The translations under genes were made by a program, and so were the position numbers. The notes under the pieces were generated by a model. That model was given only the letters and a program-made list of their open reading frames with translations, had not been told where the DNA came from and did no database searches. Positions 16,933 to 23,880 of a DNA stretch of 29,715 nucleotides are shown piece by piece. The DNA is from Anaerolineaceae bacterium. Lineage in GTDB: Bacteria; Chloroflexota; Anaerolineae; Anaerolineales; Anaerolineaceae. The stretch's first letter is position 1, and every line of letters starts with the position of its first letter. The stretch covers positions 1-29,715 of the forward strand of contig JAQTMA010000025.1 of assembly GCA_028714615.1 (NCBI GenBank), given 5' to 3'.

Positions 16933-18027
16933 CTATAAGAGCAAGTGGTTTCCCATCCAGATATAGCCGGCTGCATTGTTCGAATTGATCAGGCCACCAT
17001 CCATTCGGATAAAGCGGGGGACCTGGTCCTGGTTGCCATTGGAAGCCAGAAAGTAGCCGATCCAAACAGCGCTGCTATGGATGCGACCGGTGGGATTGAG
17101 AACGGTTGCCACCAGGTCGCCTTGCTCCACTGCGCTACAAGCATCCTGCATTCCATCGACACCCCCCAGGGCAACCTGCCCCTTCCGACCGGCCTTGGTT
17201 ACCGACCGTAAAGCCGCCATGGCCATATCGTCGTTGTGACAGAAACCCGCCTTCACGTTTGGGAAGCGGGCCAACAGGTCATCCCACAATAAGCCCACCC
17301 GATCAATATCCCAATCCCCCGAAGTTTCATCCACAATCTTAATGCCAGGGTAGCGGGTCAGGACATTATGAAAGCCTTGCGCTCTCCCTTGGGCGCCGGT
17401 GTGGGTAAGCTTTCCCTGGGTGTGGATGATCTCAAAACTGGGGCTGCCTACCGCCGTGATGATCGCCTGGGTCACCTGCTCACCCATCCAGATATTATCA
17501 GGTTCCAGAAATGTCGTGATCCCGAGGGTGCCCAGGTCATCAACAAGCTTAGTGTCCAAATCGATCACGGGAATACCCTTGCTAATGATCTTCCGGATTG
17601 GATCGACATAAGCATTGACGGCAGAAGGATGGACTGCCACAAAATTCCAGGATTGGCCGGCAATATCCTCAAGGTCTTTGCGCTGTTTATCAACGCTGAG
17701 TTCTCCATCATAATGGACGATGTCTACGCCCAGGAGTTGCCCCATGAACCTGGCCGTATCACTGCCGCGTTGGCTCCACGTACTCTTCAAACCATCATAC
17801 GAAAAAGCCGCGCGAAAGCGAGGAGGGGTAAAAACAGGAGCGCCCGTCACTGCCCGGATTTGCTCCTTTCCGGATGGTGTACAAGCGTTCAATGCAAGGG
17901 TAGCCAGAATTCCACTCAGGGTGAGCCCGCCTAAAAACTCACGCCGGCTGAGGCGGCTGCCCTCCCGAAGAGACCGCAATTCGGTTGCAAGGACTTCCAG
18001 GGTCGAATTGTGCATCTCGAACGCCAT
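16933..18027 (-). CDS. Tat-exported sugar-binding lipoprotein (RbsB-like), 364 aa
   Basis: A ribose/galactose-type periplasmic binding protein (Peripla_BP_4 fold). Unlike its paralogue at 21196-22191 it carries a twin-arginine signal: SRREFLGG (Arg28-Arg29) after an unusually long polar N-region, a hydrophobic stretch, then lipobox LNAC (Cys49). The mature domain shows FHNVLTRYPGIKIVDE, FCHNDDMAMAALRSVTKAG and VALGGVDGMQDACSAV, which match the corresponding segments of the paralogue. No permease or ATPase is cotranscribed. It is divergent from a sensor-type Ser/Thr kinase across 43 bp, which suggests a sensing role rather than transport. The ATG at 18027 lacks a good ribosome site; ATG 18015 is an alternative. 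Ligand unknown, probably a sugar. Confidence 0.85.
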   Translation of the reverse strand: MAFEMHNSTLEVLATELRSLREGSRLSRREFLGGLTLSGILATLALNACTPSGKEQIRAVTGAPVFTPPRFRAAFSYDGLKSTWSQRGSDTARFMGQLLGVDIVHYDGELSVDKQRKDLEDIAGQSWNFVAVHPSAVNAYVDPIRKIISKGIPVIDLDTKLVDDLGTLGITTFLEPDNIWMGEQVTQAIITAVGSPSFEIIHTQGKLTHTGAQGRAQGFHNVLTRYPGIKIVDETSGDWDIDRVGLLWDDLLARFPNVKAGFCHNDDMAMAALRSVTKAGRKGQVALGGVDGMQDACSAVEQGDLVATVLNPTGRIHSSAVWIGYFLASNGNQDQVPRFIRMDGGLINSNNAAGYIWMGNHLLL

Positions 18028-18056
18028 TTGTGCGGTGGAATGCTTTCCTTTATAAT
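18028..18056 (+). promoter_or_regulatory. Promoter of the Ser/Thr kinase gene
   Basis: TTGTGC (18028-18033), a 17-bp spacer and a perfect TATAAT (18051-18056). The predicted start near 18063 leaves only about eight nucleotides before ATG 18071, an almost leaderless message. The -35 abuts the start codon of the divergent binding-protein gene, so the two genes share this 43-bp control region. Confidence 0.55.
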
Positions 18057-18070
18057 AAGTATATCAAGGG

Positions 18071-20020
18071 ATGCTTATTGACGCCATGGAAATGGTGGAC
18101 CATACGGAACGGATAATCGAGCGGATTGGGCGTTACCAAATCCAGGCAGAAATTGGCCGCGGCGGCAGTGGAATTATATATCGCGCCTATGAAGAAACGC
18201 TTCACCGGACGGTTGCGCTAAAGGTGCTTTCCCCAAACCTTGCCGGACAGGCAAACCTGGTGATGCGCTTGCGGCATGAAGCCATCAGCGCAGCCCGCCT
18301 TCGCCATCCCAATATTGCTCTTCTGTACGAGTTGGGCCAGGAAGCAGGCCAGGCGTTCCTGGCGATGGAATATATTCCGGGGCGTTCACTACGAGAAATC
18401 ATCGAGGAAGGTCCGCTTTCCTATGCGCGCACCATCCACATTCTCAAGCAAATTGGTGAAGCGCTCGACTACGCCCATTCGATCAAGGTGATCCACCGGG
18501 ACATCAAGCCCAGCAACATCCTGGTCCAGGCAGATGACCACGCAGTCCTGGTTGATTTCGGGCTGGCATACACGGCCGATAATTCACTCATCACACCGGA
18601 TGGTGTTGTCCTCGGCACTCCTCATTATATGTCGCCAGAGCAAGCTGCCGGCCGGGAGCCAGATGCACAAAGCGACCAATATTCATTAGCCGCGGTGGCC
18701 TATGAGATGCTCACCGGGGTTTCACCCTTTGATTACAATAATACTGCGGCAGTCATCCATGCCCATATCTACGAATTTCCGCCCCCGCCAACTGAAAACA
18801 ACCCAGCCCTGCCAATCGCTACCACTCCAGTTCTGTTGAAGGCACTGTCCAAAGCTCCGCACGAACGGTATGCGTCTCTCCAGGCGTTTATTGCGGATTT
18901 GGATGCTGCCCTGGCCCCACCTATGCCCATCCAGAGTGCTCGACGTAGAAAACGTTTTTGGATGATAAGTGCGACTGCTTTCTTCAGCATTGCTGCGGTT
19001 TTGGCGCTCCTCATCGTCAATGGCTTGATCGAGCTACCCCTGGGACAAAATACATTTCACAAAACGCCATTTCCACAGCAGGTTGCCTGGAATTACGAAC
19101 CAGATTTTGTCGGCGGGGCGGTTCTGGCGGCGGGGAACAAGTACCTGGTGGTCAGCAACCCTAACGGTCGCCTGACCGTCTTGAATGCCGGTGACGGCAA
19201 GGTCATCTGGCAAACCAATGAACAAGAGACCTGGTATAGTGCACCGAGTGTCAATGACAGCCTCATTTTTGTTGGCGGCCAGATCGAATCCGTGGATGGG
19301 TTGTCCCTTGTTACCGGAGGGACGGTGTGGACAACGAAAGTGATCGGTAAAGTCGAATTGCCACCCGTTCAATTCCAGAATAGCCTGGTCGCTGTAACAT
19401 CCAAGGGATATGTTTACGTGCTCAACGCCGGCAACGGTCGCGTGATCTGGAGCCGGCCTTTTATGGCGGGGATTGAATCCATAGAAACTGCACCGGGGAA
19501 CCTGCTTATTACGACAAGTTCGTCTCTCTATGCGTTAGATATTAATGGAGGAACGGTAAAATGGGAGTACAAAATTAGCAGCACCATTACAACCCGGCCA
19601 GTTGTGGTTGCCAACCTGGTGATCATTGGCACGGAAGAAGGCTTGTTACACATGGTCAATCTAACAGATGGAATCGAACAGTGGCACTACCAGGCAAAAG
19701 GGAGTATAAAGGCTGCACCGGTAGTTCGGGACCAGATCATGTACGTCCCGGATCAATCCGGCAGGCTGTTAGCCCTCAGCCTGGAGCGGAAATCTATCCT
19801 GTGGGAGTATTATGCCGGGTCTTCTTTAGAATCGACCCCTTTGTTGTATAACAACTACGTGGTGGTGGGGGCTGATAATGGCAAAATCATCATTCTTCAA
19901 GCCAGAGATGGGCGCAAAGAACTGGAAATCCAGTTCAACGCCAGCATCAAAACTGCGCCGGTCCAGTCCAATGGGAAAATATTTATTCGGGCCGATGAAG
20001 TTTATGCGTTACAACCTTGA
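18071..20020 (+). CDS. Membrane Ser/Thr protein kinase with extracytoplasmic PQQ-like beta-propeller, 649 aa
   Basis: A eukaryote-type kinase. Residues about 22-280 form the catalytic domain: P-loop GRGGSG (29-34), Lys51 in VALKVL, HRDIKPSN with catalytic Asp144 and Asn149, DFG (162-164) and TPHYMSPE (183-190), all intact, so it should be active. A basic stop-transfer (RRRKR) and one membrane helix (about 297-318) follow. The rest is a WD-like PQQ propeller in which tryptophans recur at 340, 380, 420, 460, 498, 538 and 578, almost exactly 40 residues apart, within motifs such as LNAGDGKVIW. The propeller is predicted to lie outside the membrane, where it may bind a ligand or the neighbouring binding protein. 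The start is uncertain: ATG 18071 has AAGGG directly before it; ATG 18086 also fits. The FHA-winged-helix gene follows after 25 bp and is the likely phosphorylation-dependent partner. Confidence 0.93.
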   Translation: MLIDAMEMVDHTERIIERIGRYQIQAEIGRGGSGIIYRAYEETLHRTVALKVLSPNLAGQANLVMRLRHEAISAARLRHPNIALLYELGQEAGQAFLAMEYIPGRSLREIIEEGPLSYARTIHILKQIGEALDYAHSIKVIHRDIKPSNILVQADDHAVLVDFGLAYTADNSLITPDGVVLGTPHYMSPEQAAGREPDAQSDQYSLAAVAYEMLTGVSPFDYNNTAAVIHAHIYEFPPPPTENNPALPIATTPVLLKALSKAPHERYASLQAFIADLDAALAPPMPIQSARRRKRFWMISATAFFSIAAVLALLIVNGLIELPLGQNTFHKTPFPQQVAWNYEPDFVGGAVLAAGNKYLVVSNPNGRLTVLNAGDGKVIWQTNEQETWYSAPSVNDSLIFVGGQIESVDGLSLVTGGTVWTTKVIGKVELPPVQFQNSLVAVTSKGYVYVLNAGNGRVIWSRPFMAGIESIETAPGNLLITTSSSLYALDINGGTVKWEYKISSTITTRPVVVANLVIIGTEEGLLHMVNLTDGIEQWHYQAKGSIKAAPVVRDQIMYVPDQSGRLLALSLERKSILWEYYAGSSLESTPLLYNNYVVVGADNGKIIILQARDGRKELEIQFNASIKTAPVQSNGKIFIRADEVYALQP

Positions 20021-20045
20021 AATATCGTAAGAGGGATCCAGCTTC

Positions 20046-20693
20046 ATGCCTACTGCTGTATTGCTTGCTTACCAGTCTGATGGATCGGTGCAGGAATTTC
20101 CCCTCAAGTCAGAACGGATTGTTATTGGCCGGTCAGAAGAGTGCGACCTCATAGTTGAAGGCCGCCTGATATCCAGACAGCACGCCTGCATACTCAAAAC
20201 CGGGCAGGGATATCTGCTTGAAGACTTAAACAGCCATAACGGCACTACAATCAACGGGAAACGGCTCTCTGGCAAGCAGTTTTTGCATGATAGCGACGTG
20301 ATTGCTCTGGGCGGGGTAGGTCGCTTGGTTTTTTGCGACAGCGAATCCACCAGCACTTTTGTCCAACCTTCGGCGGTGGGTATCTGGTTGGACAACGAGG
20401 CTCAGGATGTTTGGGTGGATGGCCAATGCCTGGCCCCAAAATTATCTCCGGCCCAATTCAAACTACTGCAAACCTTGAATGCGCGTCCAGACCAGATCAT
20501 CTCTCGCACAGAAATTGTGGCAGCGATTTGGCCGGATATCAGTGATGGTGTATCCGAAGAAGCAGTCGATGCGATCATTAAGCGCGTTCGCGCGCGCCTG
20601 GCTGAAATCCCGAACGGTGAATCCTACCTGGTCACCCTTCGCGGTCGCGGGCTGGTCATGCGCAGACCGACTAGCCTGAACGATAAACGGTAG
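20046..20693 (+). CDS. FHA domain plus winged-helix DNA-binding regulator, 215 aa
   Basis: Two domains. Residues about 5-98 form a forkhead-associated phosphothreonine-binding domain with its key residues present: Gly28-Arg29-Ser30, ISRQHA (Ser43, Arg44, His46) and the LNSHNGTTING block (Asn65, Gly66, Thr67). Residues about 112-208 form an OmpR/PhoB-type winged helix: LSPAQFKLLQTLNARPDQ, a SRTEIVAAIWP recognition region, VDAIIKRVRARL and the wing SYLVTLRGRGLVM. There is no response-regulator receiver. Mycobacterial EmbR, which is controlled by a Ser/Thr kinase, has the DNA-binding domain first and FHA last with a BTAD between; here the order is reversed and shorter. The gene follows the kinase by 25 bp with a GAGGG ribosome site. 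It probably binds the phosphorylated kinase or its own phosphorylated form and regulates nearby transcription (inference). Confidence 0.92.
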   Translation: MPTAVLLAYQSDGSVQEFPLKSERIVIGRSEECDLIVEGRLISRQHACILKTGQGYLLEDLNSHNGTTINGKRLSGKQFLHDSDVIALGGVGRLVFCDSESTSTFVQPSAVGIWLDNEAQDVWVDGQCLAPKLSPAQFKLLQTLNARPDQIISRTEIVAAIWPDISDGVSEEAVDAIIKRVRARLAEIPNGESYLVTLRGRGLVMRRPTSLNDKR

Positions 20694-20935
20694 AAAAAGA
20701 AATCTTCCCCTGGTTGACATTAATCTTCTTTTGGCGCCCGGCAATCGCCCGATTTCCGCCCGGGTTGCGTCAGGCAACCGCCTGGTTCGTGGTGGTTATC
20801 TGTCAAGTATTTAATATCCACATCCTCTATAGTTAACTGTGATACCGGTTAATGTGTGCTGCGCCAATAACGCCATCCTCACCAAGAGTAGTGACAGAAG
20901 TTCACCAGCAGCCTCGATTCTCATTCTTAGCCTGT

Positions 20936-20947
20936 GAAAAGGAGGTG
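20936..20947 (+). repeat. Direct repeat GAAAAGGAGGTG, copy 1
   Basis: Exact 12-nt copy of 21042-21053, 106 bp apart. It contains a full Shine-Dalgarno sequence, but no start codon follows this first copy at a usable distance, so a role other than translation is possible. Confidence 0.5.
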
Positions 20948-21041
20948 TAGAAGGGAAGCCTGGTCATCGAATCCCCAGCTCTGCTCAATTGAATCACTAC
21001 GATTCTGCCCAAGCAAAGGTTGTTTCGATTGAACTATGCAG

Positions 21042-21053
21042 GAAAAGGAGGTG
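21042..21053 (+). repeat. Direct repeat GAAAAGGAGGTG, copy 2
   Basis: Second exact copy of the 12-nt repeat. It is followed, 11 nt past GGAGG, by ATG 21063 of a short reading frame. GGTG and CACC just after it can pair over CCT and might mask the ribosome site. Confidence 0.5.
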
Positions 21054-21062
21054 CCTCACCCG

Positions 21063-21116
21063 ATGCTTGTATCAAAAAAGCGCACAGATCATCCCGCTTT
21101 GAGAGGGCTAAGATGA
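21063..21116 (+). CDS. Possible 17-residue leader peptide
   Basis: ATG to TGA reads MLVSKKRTDHPALRGLR, basic and without a run of one amino acid. The upstream GGAGG ends 11 nt before the ATG, slightly far. The frame runs through a strong inverted repeat and its stop codon lies within the right arm of that stem, so translation could open the stem. It could equally be a chance frame; no protein evidence exists in the sequence. Confidence 0.25.
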   Translation: MLVSKKRTDHPALRGLR

Positions 21117-21120
21117 TCTG
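21085..21120. repeat. Strong stem-loop in the importer leader
   Basis: CAGATCATC (21085-21093) and GATGATCTG (21112-21120) are perfect 9-base arms; outside them GCG/CGC can add three pairs after a two-base mismatch. The 18-nt loop contains CCC and GGG that may pair. No T-run follows, so it is not a simple terminator. Confidence 0.6.
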
Positions 21121-21132
21121 CACGCCATAGCA

Positions 21133-21169
21133 GAGATGAATTTGGTTCATCTCATCCCTTCATTATAAC
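21133..21169 (+). promoter_or_regulatory. Candidate promoter with overlapping palindrome for the sugar-importer operon
   Basis: GAGATGAA (21133-21140) and TTCATCTC (21146-21153) form a perfect palindrome around TTTGG. It overlaps a possible -35, TTGGTT (21142-21147), which lies 16 bp before TATAAC (21164-21169). A start near 21176 would give a short leader to ATG 21196. The palindrome may be a repressor or activator site, or an RNA hairpin if transcription starts further upstream. Confidence 0.4.
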
Positions 21170-21195
21170 CATCAACTCGTGAATTGGAGAAAAAC

Positions 21196-22191
21196 ATGAA
21201 GGCCCTTTTCCGTACGATTACGTCTCTTGTACTCGTTTCAATGCTCCTGGTTGCCTGTGCACCCACGACTACCCCCACTCCGGCAGCAACTACCGCTCCA
21301 GCCGCCGTCGCCACCACAGCCCCTGCAACGGCGAAAAAGCCGGTCGTCGGCCTGGTGATGAAGTCTCTGGCCAACCAGTATTTCAAAGACATGCAAGATG
21401 GCGCTCAGAAGTGGGCGGATGCCAACAACGTGGACCTGAAACCCGTGGGTATTCAGAATGAAACCGACGTGGATGCCCAGATTGCCGCGATCGAAAACCT
21501 GATCACCCAAAAAGTAGATATCATCATCATCGCCCCGGCCAATTCCGTGGCTCTCGCCCCGGTGGCCAAAAAGGCTGTCGATGCAGGCATTACCGTGGTC
21601 AATATGGATGTGGCTTTTGATCCAAAAGCCCTCGCCGATAACGGCCTGACCGGATTGCCTTACGTTGGCCCAGATAACCGGATTGGTTCGAAGCTGGCAG
21701 GCGATGCCCTGGCCAAGAAGCTCGGTAAGGGCGGCAAGGTTCTCATCCTCGAAGGCGTCTCCGGCGCCGACAACGCCACGCAACGCACCAACGGTTTCAA
21801 GGATGCAGTTCAGGAAGGCGGCCTGGTATTGATCGACTCGGTCGGAGCTGACTGGGAAACTGAAAAGGCTAATACCGTCACCACCAACATGCTGACTGCC
21901 CACCCGGACATCCAGGGGATCATGTGCGACAACGATTCGATGGTATTGGGCGCCGTGAAGGCTGTTGAAGCAGCCGGAAAACTCGGCCAGATCCAGATTG
22001 TAGGCTTTGACAATATCGCCCCCGTCCAAGATTTGATCAAAAAAGGGAGTGTGCTAGCCACCGTAGATCAGTTCTCAACAGTCCAGGCAGTCAACGCGAT
22101 TCAGGTTGGCTTGCGCATGATGAAGGGCGAAAAGGTCACGGGCTGGGTCAAAACAGACGTCAAGCTCATCACCGCTACTGATCTCAAGTAA
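21196..22191 (+). CDS. Sugar-binding lipoprotein of a ribose/galactose-type importer, 331 aa
   Basis: Peripla_BP_4 (RbsB-like) receptor. The Sec lipoprotein signal ends in LVAC (Cys21) and is followed by a Thr/Ala/Pro linker to about residue 48. The mature fold shows VGLVMKSLANQYFKDMQDGA, VDIIIIAPANSVALAPV, ILEGVSGADNATQRTNGF, MCDNDSMVLGAVKAVE and IVGFDNIAPVQDLI. These are classic features of sugar-binding proteins in the CUT2 group. TTG 21184 would extend it, but ATG 21196 has GGAG seven bases upstream and gives a proper signal peptide. It is the first gene of a three-gene transport operon; two inverted repeats separate it from the ATPase gene. The sugar cannot be named from sequence alone. 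Confidence 0.94.
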   Translation: MKALFRTITSLVLVSMLLVACAPTTTPTPAATTAPAAVATTAPATAKKPVVGLVMKSLANQYFKDMQDGAQKWADANNVDLKPVGIQNETDVDAQIAAIENLITQKVDIIIIAPANSVALAPVAKKAVDAGITVVNMDVAFDPKALADNGLTGLPYVGPDNRIGSKLAGDALAKKLGKGGKVLILEGVSGADNATQRTNGFKDAVQEGGLVLIDSVGADWETEKANTVTTNMLTAHPDIQGIMCDNDSMVLGAVKAVEAAGKLGQIQIVGFDNIAPVQDLIKKGSVLATVDQFSTVQAVNAIQVGLRMMKGEKVTGWVKTDVKLITATDLK

Positions 22192-22193
22192 AT

Positions 22194-22231
22194 CCAGGGG
22201 GATACGCACGGGAGCGTTATCCTGCCCCTGG
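22194..22231. repeat. First stem-loop after the importer binding-protein gene
   Basis: CCAGGGG (22194-22200) pairs with CCCCTGG (22225-22231), and the interior continues GAT/ATC and ACGC/GCGT with small bulges around ACGGGA. It begins two bases after the stop codon. No long U-tract follows, so mRNA 3'-end protection or partial termination is more likely than complete termination. Confidence 0.55.
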
Positions 22232-22276
22232 GGCTATCGCCAGAATTCTTAGAAAACCGGTGAAGTAATCCAGCAC

Positions 22277-22318
22277 TACCTCTCCTGCAATTGAAGACAG
22301 AAAGTTGCAGGAGAGGTA
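22277..22318. repeat. Second, perfect 14-bp inverted repeat before the ATPase gene
   Basis: TACCTCTCCTGCAA (22277-22290) and TTGCAGGAGAGGTA (22305-22318) are perfect arms around 14 nt. The right arm contains a GGAGAGG ribosome-like motif 28-35 nt upstream of ATG 22346, and the real ribosome site there is weak, so this stem may help limit ATPase translation. Confidence 0.65.
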
Positions 22319-22345
22319 ACCACGAAAATAGCGGGCTGCAAATCT

Positions 22346-23869
22346 ATGGCAGAGCCACAGAGGATATTAGAGATCAAGGGCATTACCAAACACTTCCCTG
22401 GCGTCACCGCCTTAAACCACATAGACCTGGATATCTATGAAGGCGAGGTGCATGTATTGGTCGGCGAAAATGGTGCAGGGAAATCAAGCCTGATCAAAGT
22501 GCTTAGCGGTATTTACCGGCCGGATGAGGGAGAAATATTATATTCGGGAAAGAAATACGCTCCACTTACCCCTCGACACGCGATTCAAGCTGGTATCCGC
22601 GTGGTTTACCAGGAATTGAACCTTTTGCCATACCTCTCTGTCGCAGAAAATATTTATTTTGAGAAATTGCCTTCGCGGGCAGGCATGGTTGATTTTCGCC
22701 GGTTGAACCGGGATGCCCAGCAGATGTTGGCCGATATCGGGTTAACCGTATCCCCCAGGACGCCGGTCGAGCTGCTAGGGATTGCCCAAAAGCAATTGGT
22801 TGAAATTGCCAAAGCCTTGACAGAGGAAAGTAAAATCTTGATCCTGGACGAACCCACCGCAACCCTGACGAGCAAAGAAATTATCCTGCTATTTGAGATT
22901 ATCAAGCGGCTCAAACAAAAAGGGGTTACGATAATTTATATTTCCCACCGGCTGCAGGAGACTTTTGAGATCGGCGACCGGATCACGGTCTTACGGAACG
23001 GCAGCAAGGTGGATACGCGCTCAATCCACGCGGTGACCGTCCCGGAAATTGTAAAGATGATGGTGGGGAGGGAGATGGCATCGGAATACCCGTTCCATGC
23101 CGATACCGGCGGTGGTGAAGCGGTTTTTCGGGTTGAAGGGCTCTCCTACCAGGGCAACCCGAACAAAGTAACATTTTCAGCGCGCGAAGGGGAGATGTTG
23201 GGCATTGCCGGCCTGGTGGGTTCTGGACGGACGGAAACGATGCGGGCAATCTTTGGGGCGGACCCGAAAACCTCAGGTCACATCTCCCTGGACAGCAAAG
23301 AACTGAACATCCGCCAACCACGCGATGCTGTAGCCAGCGGAATCTGCCTGCTCACCGAAGACCGTAAAGGTCAGGGGCTGGTGCTGGATATGGCCTGCAG
23401 CGTCAACATCTCGCTTGCGAGCCTTTCAGAAGTTTCCAGAAGAGGCCTGGTACTGTTTCAAAAGGAAGATGAAATCGCTGACCGGTACGTTAAAGAACTT
23501 TCGATTAAAACATCCTCCACCCAAAAATGGGCGCGCTTTCTTTCCGGCGGTAACCAGCAAAAACTGGTGTTGGCCAAATGGCTGTTCCGCAACTGCCGGG
23601 TGCTGATCTTCGATGAGCCTACGCGCGGCATCGACGTGGGCGCCAAATATGAAATCTACCAAATCCTGTGGAAACTAGCCGATCTTGGAAAAGTGATCAT
23701 TGTGGTTTCATCCGATCTCCCTGAGCTGATGGGCATCTGCCAGCGGATCATCGTTTTTTCAAACGGGAAGATCGCCGGTGAAGTGATGCGATCGGAATTC
23801 GACCAGGAGAAAATCCTATCCCTGGCTTACCAAGAATACATTCAGCCCAACCATCAGACGAAATCTTGA
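22346..23869 (+). CDS. Sugar ABC transporter ATPase, double-domain RbsA/MglA type, 507 aa
   Basis: Cytoplasmic ATPase with two fused nucleotide-binding domains, as in ribose, galactose and xylose importers. The first domain has Walker A GENGAGKSS (40-48), a signature of the SIAQ type (LLGIAQKQLVEIAKAL), Walker B ILILDEPTATLT and the H-loop in IIYISHRL. The second domain has a degenerate Walker A (GLVGSGRTE), a canonical LSGGNQQK signature and VLIFDEPTRGIDVGAKYE, so only one fully competent site is expected. Length is normal for the family. The start codon has a poor ribosome site, and the gene follows two hairpins. It is followed, 11 bp later, by the permease gene. Confidence 0.96.
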   Translation: MAEPQRILEIKGITKHFPGVTALNHIDLDIYEGEVHVLVGENGAGKSSLIKVLSGIYRPDEGEILYSGKKYAPLTPRHAIQAGIRVVYQELNLLPYLSVAENIYFEKLPSRAGMVDFRRLNRDAQQMLADIGLTVSPRTPVELLGIAQKQLVEIAKALTEESKILILDEPTATLTSKEIILLFEIIKRLKQKGVTIIYISHRLQETFEIGDRITVLRNGSKVDTRSIHAVTVPEIVKMMVGREMASEYPFHADTGGGEAVFRVEGLSYQGNPNKVTFSAREGEMLGIAGLVGSGRTETMRAIFGADPKTSGHISLDSKELNIRQPRDAVASGICLLTEDRKGQGLVLDMACSVNISLASLSEVSRRGLVLFQKEDEIADRYVKELSIKTSSTQKWARFLSGGNQQKLVLAKWLFRNCRVLIFDEPTRGIDVGAKYEIYQILWKLADLGKVIIVVSSDLPELMGICQRIIVFSNGKIAGEVMRSEFDQEKILSLAYQEYIQPNHQTKS

Positions 23870-23880
23870 GAGAATGAAGC

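Larger units (their letters stand above)
20694..21195 (+). other. Long non-coding region before the sugar-importer operon
   Basis: About 500 bp with no normal-sized gene. It holds a GGTTGC/GCAACC hairpin soon after the regulator stop (about 20764-20779). It also has a 12-nt direct repeat GAAAAGGAGGTG at 20936-20947 and 21042-21053, a possible 17-codon leader reading frame (21063-21116), a strong stem (21085-21120) and a second palindrome (21133-21153) by a possible promoter. Tandem sites for the FHA-winged-helix protein are expected here, but no repeat was firmly assigned to it. Confidence 0.5.

Noticed and set aside
20714..20742. TTGACA after the FHA regulator as a promoter for the importer
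   Set aside because: The -35 is perfect but the -10 position reads CCCGGC; no acceptable -10 at 15-19 bp.
20936..20960. Small gene after the first GAAAAGGAGGTG repeat
   Set aside because: No ATG, GTG or TTG lies at a suitable distance and a TAG follows at once.
21238..22029. 263-codon minus-strand frame opposite the RbsB-like gene
   Set aside because: Antisense to a well-supported binding protein and rich in Gly/His/Asp runs typical of shadow frames.
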